From: Callorhinus ursinus
Lineage: Eukaryota; Chordata; Mammalia; Carnivora; Otariidae
Assembly (NCBI RefSeq): GCF_003265705.1
Contig: NW_020312848.1
Coordinates: 54,102,808-54,166,807, forward strand
Length of the DNA: 64,000 nucleotides
Direction: 5' to 3'
In this document: piece after piece, positions 1-9,835 of the stretch
Position numbering within the stretch: position 1 is the first letter of the stretch
How the letters are laid out: each line of letters starts with the position of its first letter
Program-made: the position numbers and the translations under genes
The notes under the pieces: model-generated
Databases searched by the model: none
Seen by the model: only the letters and a program-made list of their open reading frames with translations
Told to the model about the DNA's origin: nothing

Positions 1-1409
1 CTGGGGAATGGTGCTTGGTGAATAAATATTTAATAGTGTATTATTGCAATAAATAAATTGGTGTTTACATAGTAAAGAATACAAATGTTTTGTGCACACA
101 TTCTTGACCCACTTCTGTAGTCTTTCTTCAACATTCCCCAAATAATTATTTTTAAGAAAAGATGAACATCAAAATATTTCCATTTATAGCAGTTTATGAC
201 CACTGGTGGTTAAATCTATAAAATAATCCAGTGGTTTATCCCTCTTATCTTGAGAATGTTTAATCATCTTTGATATTTGCTTTAAATTAGCACTGCCAAA
301 TGTACATTTGTATAAAATCTCCCAAATCATGAAAGATTTATAATTTGAAATGTATTTGGATTATTCTGTAGTTAATCAGCTAGATAAAAATTAGGAATAT
401 TGTAACTAGAACAACTGAGTTGAGCTGAATGTTATGAGAAATGAAAAATTTTTTTCAGTGTGCTTTGGCTACAGAAATGAAACTAAAAACCAATTCACTA
501 TCAGAGAATTGATGTGCTCAGAGGAGCCATATGTGTCCTTTTCAGGATCCCAGGTTAATAATCAAAGCATAGATCAGAAGAATATGGGTCTAGAGTGGTG
601 CATTCTTGCTAATAAGCATTGCTGGCCCTTTATGTGTTTGTGTAGGTTGATTAACTCTGGAAAGACTCTTTTCCCACTCCTGAGAAGTATAATGATAAAG
701 AATCCCTTGCCATTCAATTCAGCAACTAGGTATTAAAGGCTGGTTCTAGTGGTGTGCCGTGGACGTAGCAAGGCCCTAGCTGCTGAGGGTGGTGACAGGC
801 TGGGGCGGGGGTAGGAGTACCAAAGCAGCACAAAGGGAGATGTGCTCTATAACACACTGACATGTCTACAACTTGGTTGGAAAGTGCAGTAGACCAGGTT
901 GGTGTGCACAGTCATGGCTCCTTCCTTTCTTAGAGGACTCTCATTTGTGTAAGATCCACACTCTTCCTTGTAGACATGACTTTAAGGGAAGGCATGAAGG
1001 ATTCCTAGCCTCTGAAGTCTGCCCTCTCCCCTTGGTTCACGGAGGCATGAGTATCCAAAGCAATGATGGTCAGCCAGGTACAAGGCCAAGTTGGCTTGAA
1101 GGTGTGGGATTAATGTTTCTGCAAGAGGTTTTCCTTAATCTTGAAGAAACACAGGAAAGAGAAAGTCCTTTTACTGCCTTCACTACCTCTGGACATTGAC
1201 CTCAGATATAATCTCTTCTTCAGACATCTTGCATCCAGGAGGCCAAGACACTAAAGATGACTTACACTGGACCTAAGAAGAAGGATGGATTTGCATAAAC
1301 AGCAAAACATTTTACCCTAAGCATGAATTTACACATCTCTGCACACAAATGTACATTTCTGTTGGGTGTTTGGAGTGAATTTGAACGTTCAGTTGGAAGT
1401 AGAGGCTGC
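1..1409. other. Unassigned AT-rich DNA
   Basis: I recognise no repeat or gene here. Open frames of about 100 codons on the plus strand (434-736 and 873-1199) have no domain, signal peptide or splice-site support, so I treat them as chance. Confidence 0.6.
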
Positions 1410-2775
1410 TCACCAGTTCTCCAAAGTGGTTGTAGCCATTGGCTCTCCCACCAGCAACATAGGAGAATTCCATTTGTTCTTTCTATTGTGTTTTTTTGAA
1501 TACTGATATCACATGCCGCTTTCTCCACTTTGTGCCTTGCATTTTTCTTCCAGTCATTTCTTTTGATAAATAGAAACTGTTAGTTTTAATATTGTCTAGC
1601 TTATCCATTTTTTTATGTATAGCTTGTAATTTTTTTTTGGTATGTGGTTGAAGAAAACTGTGTCTCTCCAAGTTCAGAAAGATAAGCTCTTTTGTTGTCT
1701 TCTAGAAACTTCATTGTTTTACTTATGTTTAGAGCTTAAAAATTCACCCATAATTTATTCTTGGGAGGAATCAAGATTCATTCCTTTCTCCATATGGATA
1801 TCCAAATGTGACCCAGGATCATTTATTGGAAAGACCATTCTTTCTCTCACTGTGTTGCAGCATCATGAATCAGTGACTGTATTTAAAAAGATCTACTGTT
1901 GGAGTTTATACATTTTTCTGTGGTCAGTTTGTCTAAGCTTACACCTGTATCATACAGCTCTTATTACTGAAACTTAACAAGTCTTGATTTTTGGTGTTAT
2001 GAGCCCTCTGACTTCATTATTGTTTGTTGTTGTTTATAATTGTTTTGATTATCCTAGGTCCCTTCCATTTCCGTATAAATTTTTAAATCACCTCACTAGC
2101 ACACAAAAATTTGCTCAGATTTATATGGGATGAGATTGAATCTATATAGTAGCTTGAGCAAAATTAAAATTTTTATAATAGTCTTTTAACATGAAAATTC
2201 ATATGATTCCATTAATTTAGATTTCCTTTTATTTTTTGCCCTGTAGTGTTCTGTGGTTTTCTTTGCAGATGTCTGGATGTTTTTGTTAGATCTATTCCTA
2301 GAAATGCAGTGCTTTTTATCATTATTTCAAATGGCATTATTTTAAAAGTCTGTAATTTGTTTTTTGCTGGCATATAGAAATAGAATTTATTTTTGTGTAT
2401 TGATAGTTTAAGTTCTTCCTTGAGAACTTTTTTTTAAAGATACGAACTGGCTAGGAGTGGCAGGACAATATTGACAGTAGACATCTTTGTCTCATTCCCA
2501 ATCTCAGAAGGAAAGCTTTCAATAATAAGTTATGATGCTTGTACTAGGCATTTTATAGATATCCTTTATCAGTTGAAGGAAGTGTCTTCCTATTTTAAGC
2601 TTTAAAAATTTTTGAATTTTAGTTCAGTTTTTAATCATGAGTGGTTATTTAATTTTGTTAAAAGCTTAATTTTCCGTAATTGGGGATTTTTCTAGTTGTA
2701 TTTTGTCATATGTTTCTAGTGTAATTCCACCATGGGGAGAGAAGATACTTTGAATGATTTCAGCCAGTCTCCCTT
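1410..2775 (-). mobile_element. Old L1 LINE fragment (ORF2 part)
   Basis: Read on the minus strand this is part of L1 ORF2. Near 1415-1480 it has the decayed counterpart of the conserved block 'ccaaagtggttgta'. Near 1800-1850 it has the 'catttattggaaagacc' block. Near 2040-2090 it has the 'ttttgattatcctaggtccc' block, and near 2740-2765 the 'agagaagatactttg' block. These appear in the order expected of an antisense L1. Stops and indels are frequent and no long frame survives, so it is an ancient dead copy without its 3' tail. Confidence 0.85.
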
Positions 2776-3014
2776 GCACTAGGTCCTTATTTGCTAAAAT
2801 GATCATTTGTTTCCCGTTTGGCTAATGTTTCCTGTGTACAAGCTCCTTGTATGAATCCCTGAAAGGGAAAAGGGATTAGTGGAAAGATTCAAGATTCCAA
2901 ACCTCTTTGAACCCCTAACATTATATTTACAAGAAACATTTCTCAGTTGTCCAAAATATGTCACTCTTGGTTATATATATATATATTTTAAAAAAAACCT
3001 TTAAAAAAAAGACA

Positions 3015-3540
3015 CATTGCTGGGGTGGGGTGGATGAAATGGGTAAAGGGGGTCAAAAGGTAGAAACGTCTAGTTATAAAATAAGTAAGTCCTGGAGATG
3101 TGTGTATGGCATGGTGGACTATAGTTAATAATAATACCGTATTAAACATTTGAAAGTTCCTAAGAGAATCAATTCTAAAATTTCTCAAAACAAGAAAAAA
3201 ACTTAAGTATATATGGAGAGAGACATTAACCAACTGATTGTGAGGAACATTTTGCAGCATATACAAATATAAAATCATGTTGTACACTTGAAACTAATGT
3301 TTGTTTTTTTAAAGATCTATTTATTTATTTGAGAGAGAGAGAGAGAGAGAGAGTGGGGGGAGGGGCAGAGAGAAAGAATCTCAAGCAGACTCCCTGCTGA
3401 ACAAGGAGCCCACCCCGGCTTGATCCAAAGACCCTGAGATCATGACCTGAGCCGAAATCAAGAGTTGGACACTCAACCTGACTGAGCCATCCAGGTGCCC
3501 CCAAAATAATTTATATGTAAATTATATCTCAATTAAAAAG
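3015..3540 (+). mobile_element. L1 3' UTR end, split by a SINE
   Basis: The piece 3015-3310 carries an older mammalian L1 3' UTR signature: 'gggtcaaaaggtagaaac', 'tatagttaataataatacc' and 'gttgtacacttgaaacta'. It resumes after the inserted SINE with 'tatatctcaattaaaaag' at about 3522-3539, the usual L1 ending. The two parts join in consensus order, so this is one element interrupted once. Confidence 0.8.
3311..3502 (-). mobile_element. Can-SINE, minus strand, nested in L1 tail
   Basis: This is a tRNA-derived carnivore SINE in reverse. It begins with the complement of the A-rich tail ('tttatttatttgagagag'), has a long GA run at 3331-3353, and ends with the complement of the head ('ccaggtgcccc'). 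The core is diverged ('gatcatgacctgagccg'). A clean target-site duplication is not evident, because the insertion lies in low-complexity L1 tail. Confidence 0.95.
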
Positions 3541-4795
3541 AAGGCAAAGACAGAAAAAAGATGAGCACTTTGCCAAGTTTTCAGAATTATTTTTGAAAGT
3601 ATGGACTATCGATGCCTTATATAGTACAGTTCTGATGGAAATATTAGCTATATTTTATCTTCCATATTTTCAATGTGGATAACAAAATTGAAAAGCCTGT
3701 GTACTAACACAAGTTAATGTAAAGATCAACAGGTTAATGGGATATCAGGCCAAGCTTATACATTCATCAGAATATTTGTACTGTTCTCAGAGGTTTATTG
3801 GAGGTCAAGATGTTCTATTAGCATTCAATGATATCACTTCAAAGGAGTGGCATTTCTGGTTATTTCTGTTTGTATACGACTTCTTTTTCAAAAAGTTAAA
3901 AAAAAAAAAACTTTTGGGGCGGGCTTTCAGTGGGCTCTGTTTCTTTGGTGCCATTGGTGGTACTTGCAAATAAAGCCATATGAGGCAATGTGCTGACAAC
4001 ATTAAATGTTCTAGATGGCAGTTCTCTGGAGTGTCTTTGGGGAGTTTATCCACACAAGAAGTTTCCAGAAGAAAGCACACCAAGAGGTGGTGGGGCAGAT
4101 TGGGATAGGTGTCACAACGGGGCCTGTTTATGGGGCAGTGAATATGCATCACAATGGAAATCTGTCAGCATTTCTGAAAAGACGCCGTCAGCACAATAAG
4201 ATGCTAGATGCTGAATATCAGAAAAATGCAATGGGAAGATTCAAGTTCAACACATTTGGGTTAAAAAAAATAAAAGAAAACTGGATAAAAATCTAAAGAA
4301 AGGATTGCTAGAGTGGCAGTTCCTAAGAGAACACAAAGTGGTACTGAATTCAGAATTTCATATTATGGTAAGATTCTTCAATTATGAAAATATTAGCAGA
4401 TGGCAAAGGGAGCTGGCTTTATTTTTATTTCTTTTCTTCACAAACAATGTTATGGAGCGCTTCCACCCCCCTTGATTAAAGTAGGTTATGTTGATCATAG
4501 GAAATCTGGAAAATGGAGAAAAGTACAAGCATAATAAGTTCATCGTAATCCCCAGAGATAAGCACAGTTAATAGTTTGTAATACAGACTATCAGTCTTCT
4601 CCACATAAATATATGACTTTAAAAACCAATTTAATCACACTATACACAGATGTACCAAATATAAGGCAATTTATTTCTCCTAAGTGCTCTGATCCCCATT
4701 TTTAGCCCTCCCCTGACCTTGCCCCCACCTTGGGTATCAAGAAAAGAAAAAGTAATTCAAACATTCCATCTCTAAGATTTCCTGTTCTTCTGCCC
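3541..4795. other. Unassigned DNA with one odd open frame
   Basis: This stretch holds an A13 run (3898-3910) and a 93-codon plus-strand frame at 4015-4296. The frame's translation has a basic tract (residues about 53-59, containing KRRR). I cannot place it in any family, and it has no poly-A tail plus duplication that would mark a processed pseudogene. Bases 4485-4640 look like an old repeat that I cannot name. Confidence 0.5.
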
Positions 4796-5085
4796 AGCTC
4801 CTTCCCTGATCAACTTATTTAAAATTACATATCTCCCCACTGCTGTCCTCCTATTCTGCTTTATTTCTGATCTTTTCCCATAGTTCTTACTATTATCTAA
4901 CACCCTCTACATTTTGCCTCTTGTTTTTACTTTTCAATTTTTTTCTTCCTCAGCTAGAATGTAATTTCTATAAAGGAAGGACTTTTGTAATTTTTTTTTT
5001 TACCCCTAAATGCCCAATACCAAGATGAGTGGCCTTTACAGAGCAGGCCCTAAATCCATATTTGCTGAATAAATGAGCAAGTGAA
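4796..5085 (+). mobile_element. L2 LINE 3' end
   Basis: The order of blocks matches the L2 3' region: 'agctccttccctgatcaac', then 'ctgctttatttctgatctt', 'ctagaatgtaatttctataa', 'aggaaggacttttgtaa' and the ending 'tgctgaataaatgagcaag'. It is an ancient element shared across mammals and is moderately diverged. Confidence 0.85.
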
Positions 5086-5505
5086 GTGCTAGTGGGGATT
5101 TGGCTTACACAGGAGAAAAGAGGCTGCAAACTTTCTGTCCTCTGGACTCTGTGTGGTCTTTTCTGCCGAGGTGGGACTGCTCTTTTTGGCCTATGACCTT
5201 AGCCATTTGTCCTGACCTTGAAACCACAACTCTAAATGCCCTCTTGTTCCTGGCCCAGGCTCTTTGGCTCTTCTTCAAAACTGGGTATTCTATATTTGGT
5301 AACTGGAGCAGGAAAACTTCTAGATCCTCTAGAAGGCACCAGCAAGCCCTAGTGAAGATGGCAGGAGGGCCCGTAGCTTTGCCTGAGTCTCATTTTACTC
5401 TCCTTCTCCCTGAGCCACCTTCATATTCCCAGTGCCGTGTCATTTAGGTCATGGAATCAAACTGAGGACTGGTGCTTTCCAGTGCTTTCATATGTCTCTT
5501 AAGAT
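5086..5505. other. Unassigned DNA
   Basis: A 115-codon open frame (5100-5447, plus) has no recognisable motif and no start context worth crediting. I see no repeat. Confidence 0.5.
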
Positions 5506-5554
5506 ATTCTAAAGCTGTGCTGTCCAATACTGCGGCCAGTGGCCACATGCACCT

Positions 5555-5728
5555 ATTTTTTTTTTTTTAAGATTTACTTATTTATTTTAGAGAGGAGGGG
5601 AAGGGCAGAGGGAGAGAGAATCTCAAGCAATTTCCCCGCTAAGCAAGGAGCCCAACTCGGGGCTTGATCTTAGGGCTCTGAGACCAAAATCAAGAGTCGG
5701 GCATTTAACCAACAGAGCCAAGTGCCCC
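5555..5728 (-). mobile_element. Can-SINE, minus strand
   Basis: Poly-T at 5555-5568 is followed by 'aagatttacttatttattt', the GA-rich zone, the complemented B box 'ggggcttgatct' and the head complement 'aagtgcccc'. An imperfect duplication, 'acatgcacct' (5545-5554) and 'gcatgtacct' (5731-5740), brackets it. It sits inside the hAT-type relic and is well diverged, so it is not a recent copy. Confidence 0.92.
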
Positions 5729-5748
5729 ACGCATGTACCTCTTGAGTA

Positions 5749-6078
5749 CAGTTGACCTTTGAACAGCAGGAAGGCGAGATCACTGATGCACCACACAGTG
5801 GAAATCTGAGTATAATTTTTAACTCCCCCAAACTTAACTACTGACAGCCTACTGTTGACCAAAAGCCTTGATGATAGATAACATGTACAGTCAATCTAAC
5901 ACTTATTTTGTATGTTAATGTATTATATATACTGTGTTCTTATAAAAGAGCGAGCTAGAGAAAAGAAAGTATTTTTGAGCAAATCATAAATAAGGAAAAA
6001 GACAGTACTGTAAAAAAAAAAAATCCATGTATAAGTGGACCCATGTAGTTGAAACCCAAGTTGCTCAAGCGACAATTA
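5749..6078. mobile_element. Tigger-like (TcMar) DNA element at a TA site
   Basis: The left end reads 'cagttgacctttgaacagc' and the right end is its diverged inverse, '...gttgctcaagcgacaatta'. TA dinucleotides flank both ends (5747-5748 and 6079-6080), as expected for Tc1/mariner elements. Removing the element rejoins the host transposon as 'cttgagtacttgaaac', which agrees with its consensus. At 330 bases it is non-autonomous. The two longer open frames overlapping its right half are chance. Confidence 0.75.
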
Positions 6079-6348
6079 TACTTGAAACATGGCTGGTCTG
6101 TGTGTGAAGAACACGTCGTGGATTTCAAAGACAGTAACAAAAATGTAAAGTGCCTCCTTAGTAATTTTATGTTGATTATATGTAAAAATACTATTTTGGT
6201 TATATTCGTTAGAATAAAATATATTATTAACATTAATTCCACTTGCTTCTTTTCACCGTTTCCTGTGGCGATTAGAAGATTTGAGCGTATAGGACGCAGC
6301 TGGCATTTGTGTTTCACGTGATGTTTCTATCGATGGGCACTTTCTAAA

Positions 6349-6980
6349 ATTCCCTGCACCCACCACTGGCAGAGGGGGAAATAGCACCCTGGCCCCAACT
6401 TCCAAGCTCTCCCTCACTTTTCTCGTTCAGATAATGCCTCGGGACAGGATAGGGCCAACTTTGGGCTCTTCTTCCTTCTCCCTGAGAGCATTTTCTTCCC
6501 CTTAGGGTACTGTGGCCAGGGGTTTTTCTGGGCAAAAGAATCATCTTCTCTAAATTAATAGAAAAAACTATGATTTAAGTTTTTAGGCTTTGTCCCTAAT
6601 ATGCCAGAAGAATGTAGAAAATTATTTTTTCTTTTCCTTCCCACAAAACCTGGCTTTAAGGTTTTGTCTTTGACAGAGCTTTGCAGTCGCTTGGGTCTTC
6701 TACCTGGTATCTGCCTTACTTCTGAAGCACCAAAGTCCTATTCTTGGCTTTTATGTGTGGAAACCGCCCCCATCCCCGATACGTATGTCAATGTGATATT
6801 CTTAATCATACTGATATGTATATCAATATTATATTCATATCATGTTGATGTATCAATATTAAATTCTTATATATATCAGGTATATACCCACAATATTGCA
6901 AGAAAAATACTGTCCTTATTGCATAGGCATTATTCTAATTTTTACTTAATCAGATTTTTATAATTTGCATTTTTCTCTTT
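6349..6980. other. Unassigned DNA
   Basis: No gene or repeat is recognised. An AT-rich patch at about 6785-6895 contains two imperfect copies of 'tatcaatatta' followed by similar sequence, roughly 37 bases apart, a local low-complexity duplication. Confidence 0.5.
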
Positions 6981-7225
6981 AAAACGGAGCGTGGGGGCAC
7001 CTGGGTGGCTCAGTCGTTAAGCGTCTGCCTTCAGCTCAGGTCATGATCTCCGGGTCCTGGGATCGAGCCCCGCATCGGGCTCCCTGCTCGGCGGGAAGCC
7101 CCCTTCTCCCTCTCCCTCTCCCCCTGTTTGTGTTCCCTCTCTCGCTGTGTGTCTCTCTGTCAAATAAATAAATAAAATCTTTAAAAAAAATAAAAAAAAT
7201 TAAAAAAATAATAAAACGTAGCGTG
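6981..7225 (+). mobile_element. Can-SINE, plus strand, with TSD
   Basis: A nearly complete SINE starts at about 6994 with 'ggggcacctgggtggctcag'. It has the B box 'gggatcgagcccc', a CT-rich zone and the tail 'caaataaataaataaaatc' running into A-rich sequence to about 7212. The duplication 'aaaacggagcgtg' (6981-6993) and 'aaaacgtagcgtg' (7213-7225) differs at one base. It is close to the youngest consensus in the window. Confidence 0.97.
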
Positions 7226-7839
7226 ACTGGAAGATGGAAGCATGGCTCCCTGGCAGGAGGATGTAGCGAATACCACAGCTGTCAGGAAAGAAGTTTCAAA
7301 TGACCCTCACCCCATCCACAATAGGGATTCAGATTTTTTGCTATTCCTACACCTTCAGCCTCCCCCATCTACCAGGATTTCTACTAGCGTAGAAATAGCA
7401 CTCCGAAGATACCAACCCAGAAATGATTTATTTGTGCTTGATTTGAAGGGCTCTAAACACTTGCTTAGCTCCTAGTATGTGTCCTGAGGGTAGACCACTT
7501 TGCTTGGTGCTCATAAACAAACATTCTTCCCCAAAACACAAACACCCTGGATGATTCATGTGCTTCAGGTAGGCTTTCACCTGCTCACATAGTAAGCTGT
7601 CTACACTGCGGGTGAGTTATTTCATCCCATTCTTCTGTCAGCAGAAATGGAAGCTTGAGTGACAGTGGAGAGGGACCCAGAGGAGAGGGGGCTGGCTGAG
7701 GAACTGTGGGTGGGAGTGGAACATCCTAGTCTTGGTCTGGGGCAGACCGAGGGCAGCACCAGGGGCCCAGCTTTCTGAGTAGAGGGCCACAGAGAGAGGA
7801 GCGTGAGGAGGAAGCGAGGGTCTGAGGACAGGTGATTCT
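7226..7839. other. Unassigned DNA beside the retroviral LTR
   Basis: This is mixed sequence with purine-rich patches at 7660-7700 and 7790-7830. I see no gene. The boundary with the LTR to the right is approximate. Confidence 0.5.
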
Positions 7840-8285
7840 GTGTCACAGTCTTTCCCAGCCTGGTGCCCAGTCGTGGCAGCCAATTCCTCCGTGAATGAGG
7901 AGCGAGTCCTCGTTCTTTCTATCAAGTAAATACACAAAACGTGGTTCGAATTATAGCACGGGGACAGGACCACGGGCAGAAAGAGCTGCACTGTGACTGA
8001 GGAGCGGTTGATTATATACTTTTAAGTTGAGGGGTGGGCTAGAGATAACAGAAGTCTCTAAAGTGATTTCCATATGTTAGAGAAGACTTACAGGATCCTA
8101 GAGGTCTGGTTCTTGTCAGGCTGAGGTTGCCTTTTAGTCTCTAGCAAAACATCAACATTAAGGCAGCCAGGAGTTCGTGGAGGAATGCCACAGTTGGCTT
8201 GTCTGGGGTATTTATCAACAGTTGTTGCAAGTTGTAAGAACATTCAATTTTATCTACATTTCTCTTGCCTTTGTTCTCCTTATCA
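7840..8285 (-). mobile_element. Endogenous retrovirus LTR (3' LTR, minus strand)
   Basis: On the minus strand a polypurine tract (complement of 8286-8296) directly precedes a TG start at 8285. Further along come a TATA-like box (complement of 'gattatatac', 8009-8018) and a block resembling a retroviral R region near 7930-7960, where the expected AATAAA is degraded. The element ends near 7840. The layout, and its position just downstream of the env-like region, fit a 3' LTR. The 5' LTR is absent from the window, so flanking duplications cannot be checked. Confidence 0.6.
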
Positions 8286-8296
8286 TTCTCCCCCCT

Positions 8297-9835
8297 GAAC
8301 AGTTTTGACCCTTAAATCTTAAAGCTGAGGGTGGAAGGTCTTATCTTCTGTAACTTCTTCCTGCTGAAGAGGGGTGTACTGGAGATGTCCCCACCGATGG
8401 GTCAACATTGGTCAGCTGGGGGAATTCTTATATAGGACTTATGAAAGGAAGAGTCGGCTGAATCCACGGTAGACAACATAGATGCATCTCTTTGAGTAGA
8501 AAGGATCATATATCGGCTGGAAGTTACGGCAGTGAAGGAATCTCAGCAACAGGCAGGGAGACCCCAGAAAAGACAATGAAATAAGATTAATATTGTTATG
8601 AGAAAAAGAAGCCCAATGAAAAGAACTTTGATAGTTGACCGAAAATCCTCCTCCAGCCCCAGTGTTTAACCAATCTTTAAAGGGGAGAGATGGTTTAAAG
8701 CACCAGTTTGAGCGTTCATATCTTTTAGCAGTTCCTTTACATTCTTGTGATATCCTGGAATATATACACAACATTCAGTTTTATTATTTTATTTTATTTT
8801 TTTAAAGATTTTATTTATTTATTTGACAGAGAGAGACACGGCGAGAGAAGGAACACAAGCAGGGGGAGTGGGAGAGGGAGAAGCAGGCTTCCCACCGAGC
8901 AGGGAGCCCGACACAGGGCTCCATCCCAGGACCCTGGGACCATGACCTGAGCCGAAGGCAGACGCTTAATGGCTGAGCCACCCAGGCGCCCCAGAACATT
9001 CAGTTTTAATGATGGCACCTGTACTACCTTGTGCAGTGAACCTTATTTTTAAAAGAATACGTTGAAGCTGAATAATAACAGCCATACAGCTGTCTCTGCA
9101 ACAAAAGTAATTTCTTAACAGGGTTTGGTCAGTTTCATGCCAGGAGGCAGGAGCTCTTGAGTTCCTCTGGTGTTTGGCTCCGATCTCACACTCTGTGCAG
9201 TGTTAGCACTTAGAGCTCCTGTCACCTTGGAGCATTAATGAGTTAAGCAGGGTTTGACAACAATCCAGAAGGTAGTGCTTCTATACGATTGTCAAATCGT
9301 TAGATTTCTATTTCCAAAGTATAATCAGCAATGTATGCATCCAATACAGCTCAATCAGTAAAAAATAATAATAATAATGCAATGCAGACAAACAAAATAA
9401 GGAGAGATGGTAAGATCACCTGGCCAATGATATTGATTGAGAAGATTAAAATATATGGCAGCGAAATAGTATCTTTTTACTTAAATTGAGTTTTCATTCT
9501 GATGGCCCCCACACCAGCCAATAACTCGTAACAGCTTTAGGGAGACAGGTCTTCTTCAAGAAAAATGAGTTTTCCCCCTTTGGCTTTATCATGGAGTCAA
9601 TATTACTCTTAGCCAGAGAGGGCCCTGAGCTCATAAATACTGAACACTTGCAGGGACAACGTTCTCTCCCTACATGAGCTTGAGAAGGTTGTCAAGGACA
9701 GGATGACTTGACAGAAAAAAAACGTACTACAAGCGCCAATGTGTTCAAGTACTGAGGATGCTGGCTCTGAAATCCATTGACGTAGAACTGACAGCGCTGG
9801 CGAAGGGGTTTTCAGAGCAATCATTCAGACATGAT
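8297..9835 (-). pseudogene. Endogenous retrovirus env-like remnant (TM region)
   Basis: Minus-strand reading shows features of a gammaretrovirus-like transmembrane subunit. There is an adjacent cysteine-codon pair at 8768-8773. A charged helical stretch follows. A hydrophobic membrane-anchor-like run lies at about 8578-8628. The frames are broken: the anchor is in a different frame from the preceding stretch, stops interrupt the part above 9000, and a SINE (8784-8994) splits the segment just before the cysteine pair. It cannot make a functional protein. Polypurine tract and LTR follow at once. Assignment rests on pattern recognition, and the upper boundary is uncertain. Confidence 0.55.
8770..9008 (-). 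mobile_element. Can-SINE, minus strand, inside the env-like remnant
   Basis: A full SINE (about 8784-8994) is bracketed by the exact 14-base duplication 'aacattcagtttta' at 8770-8783 and 8995-9008. The tail complement 'aagattttatttatttattt', the complemented core 'gaccatgacctgagccg' and head 'caggcgcccc' are well preserved, so this is a young insertion. The short open frames seen here on both strands are SINE sequence. Confidence 0.98.

Larger units (their letters stand above)
5506..6348 (+). mobile_element. hAT-type DNA transposon relic hosting two insertions
   Basis: The left end 'gctgtgctgtccaatactg' (5514) and right end '...tatcgatgggcac' (to 6340) are diverged inverted repeats. They are flanked by an 8-base duplication, 'attctaaa' at 5506-5513 and 'tttctaaa' at 6341-6348, which is the hAT size. 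Internal landmarks lie in the order I remember for this mammalian family: 'cttgaaacatggct' near 6081, 'ggatttcaaagac' near 6120, and 'aataaaatatattattaac' near 6211. Without its two guests the element is about 310 bases, too short to encode transposase, so it is non-autonomous. Confidence 0.75.

Noticed and set aside
5955..6321. Facing 120- and 90-codon frames
   Set aside because: They overlap on opposite strands across DNA transposon relics.
8747..9018. Three overlapping open frames of 62-67 codons on both strands
   Set aside because: They lie in a Can-SINE, and similar Arg/Ser/Pro-rich frames recur in other SINE copies.
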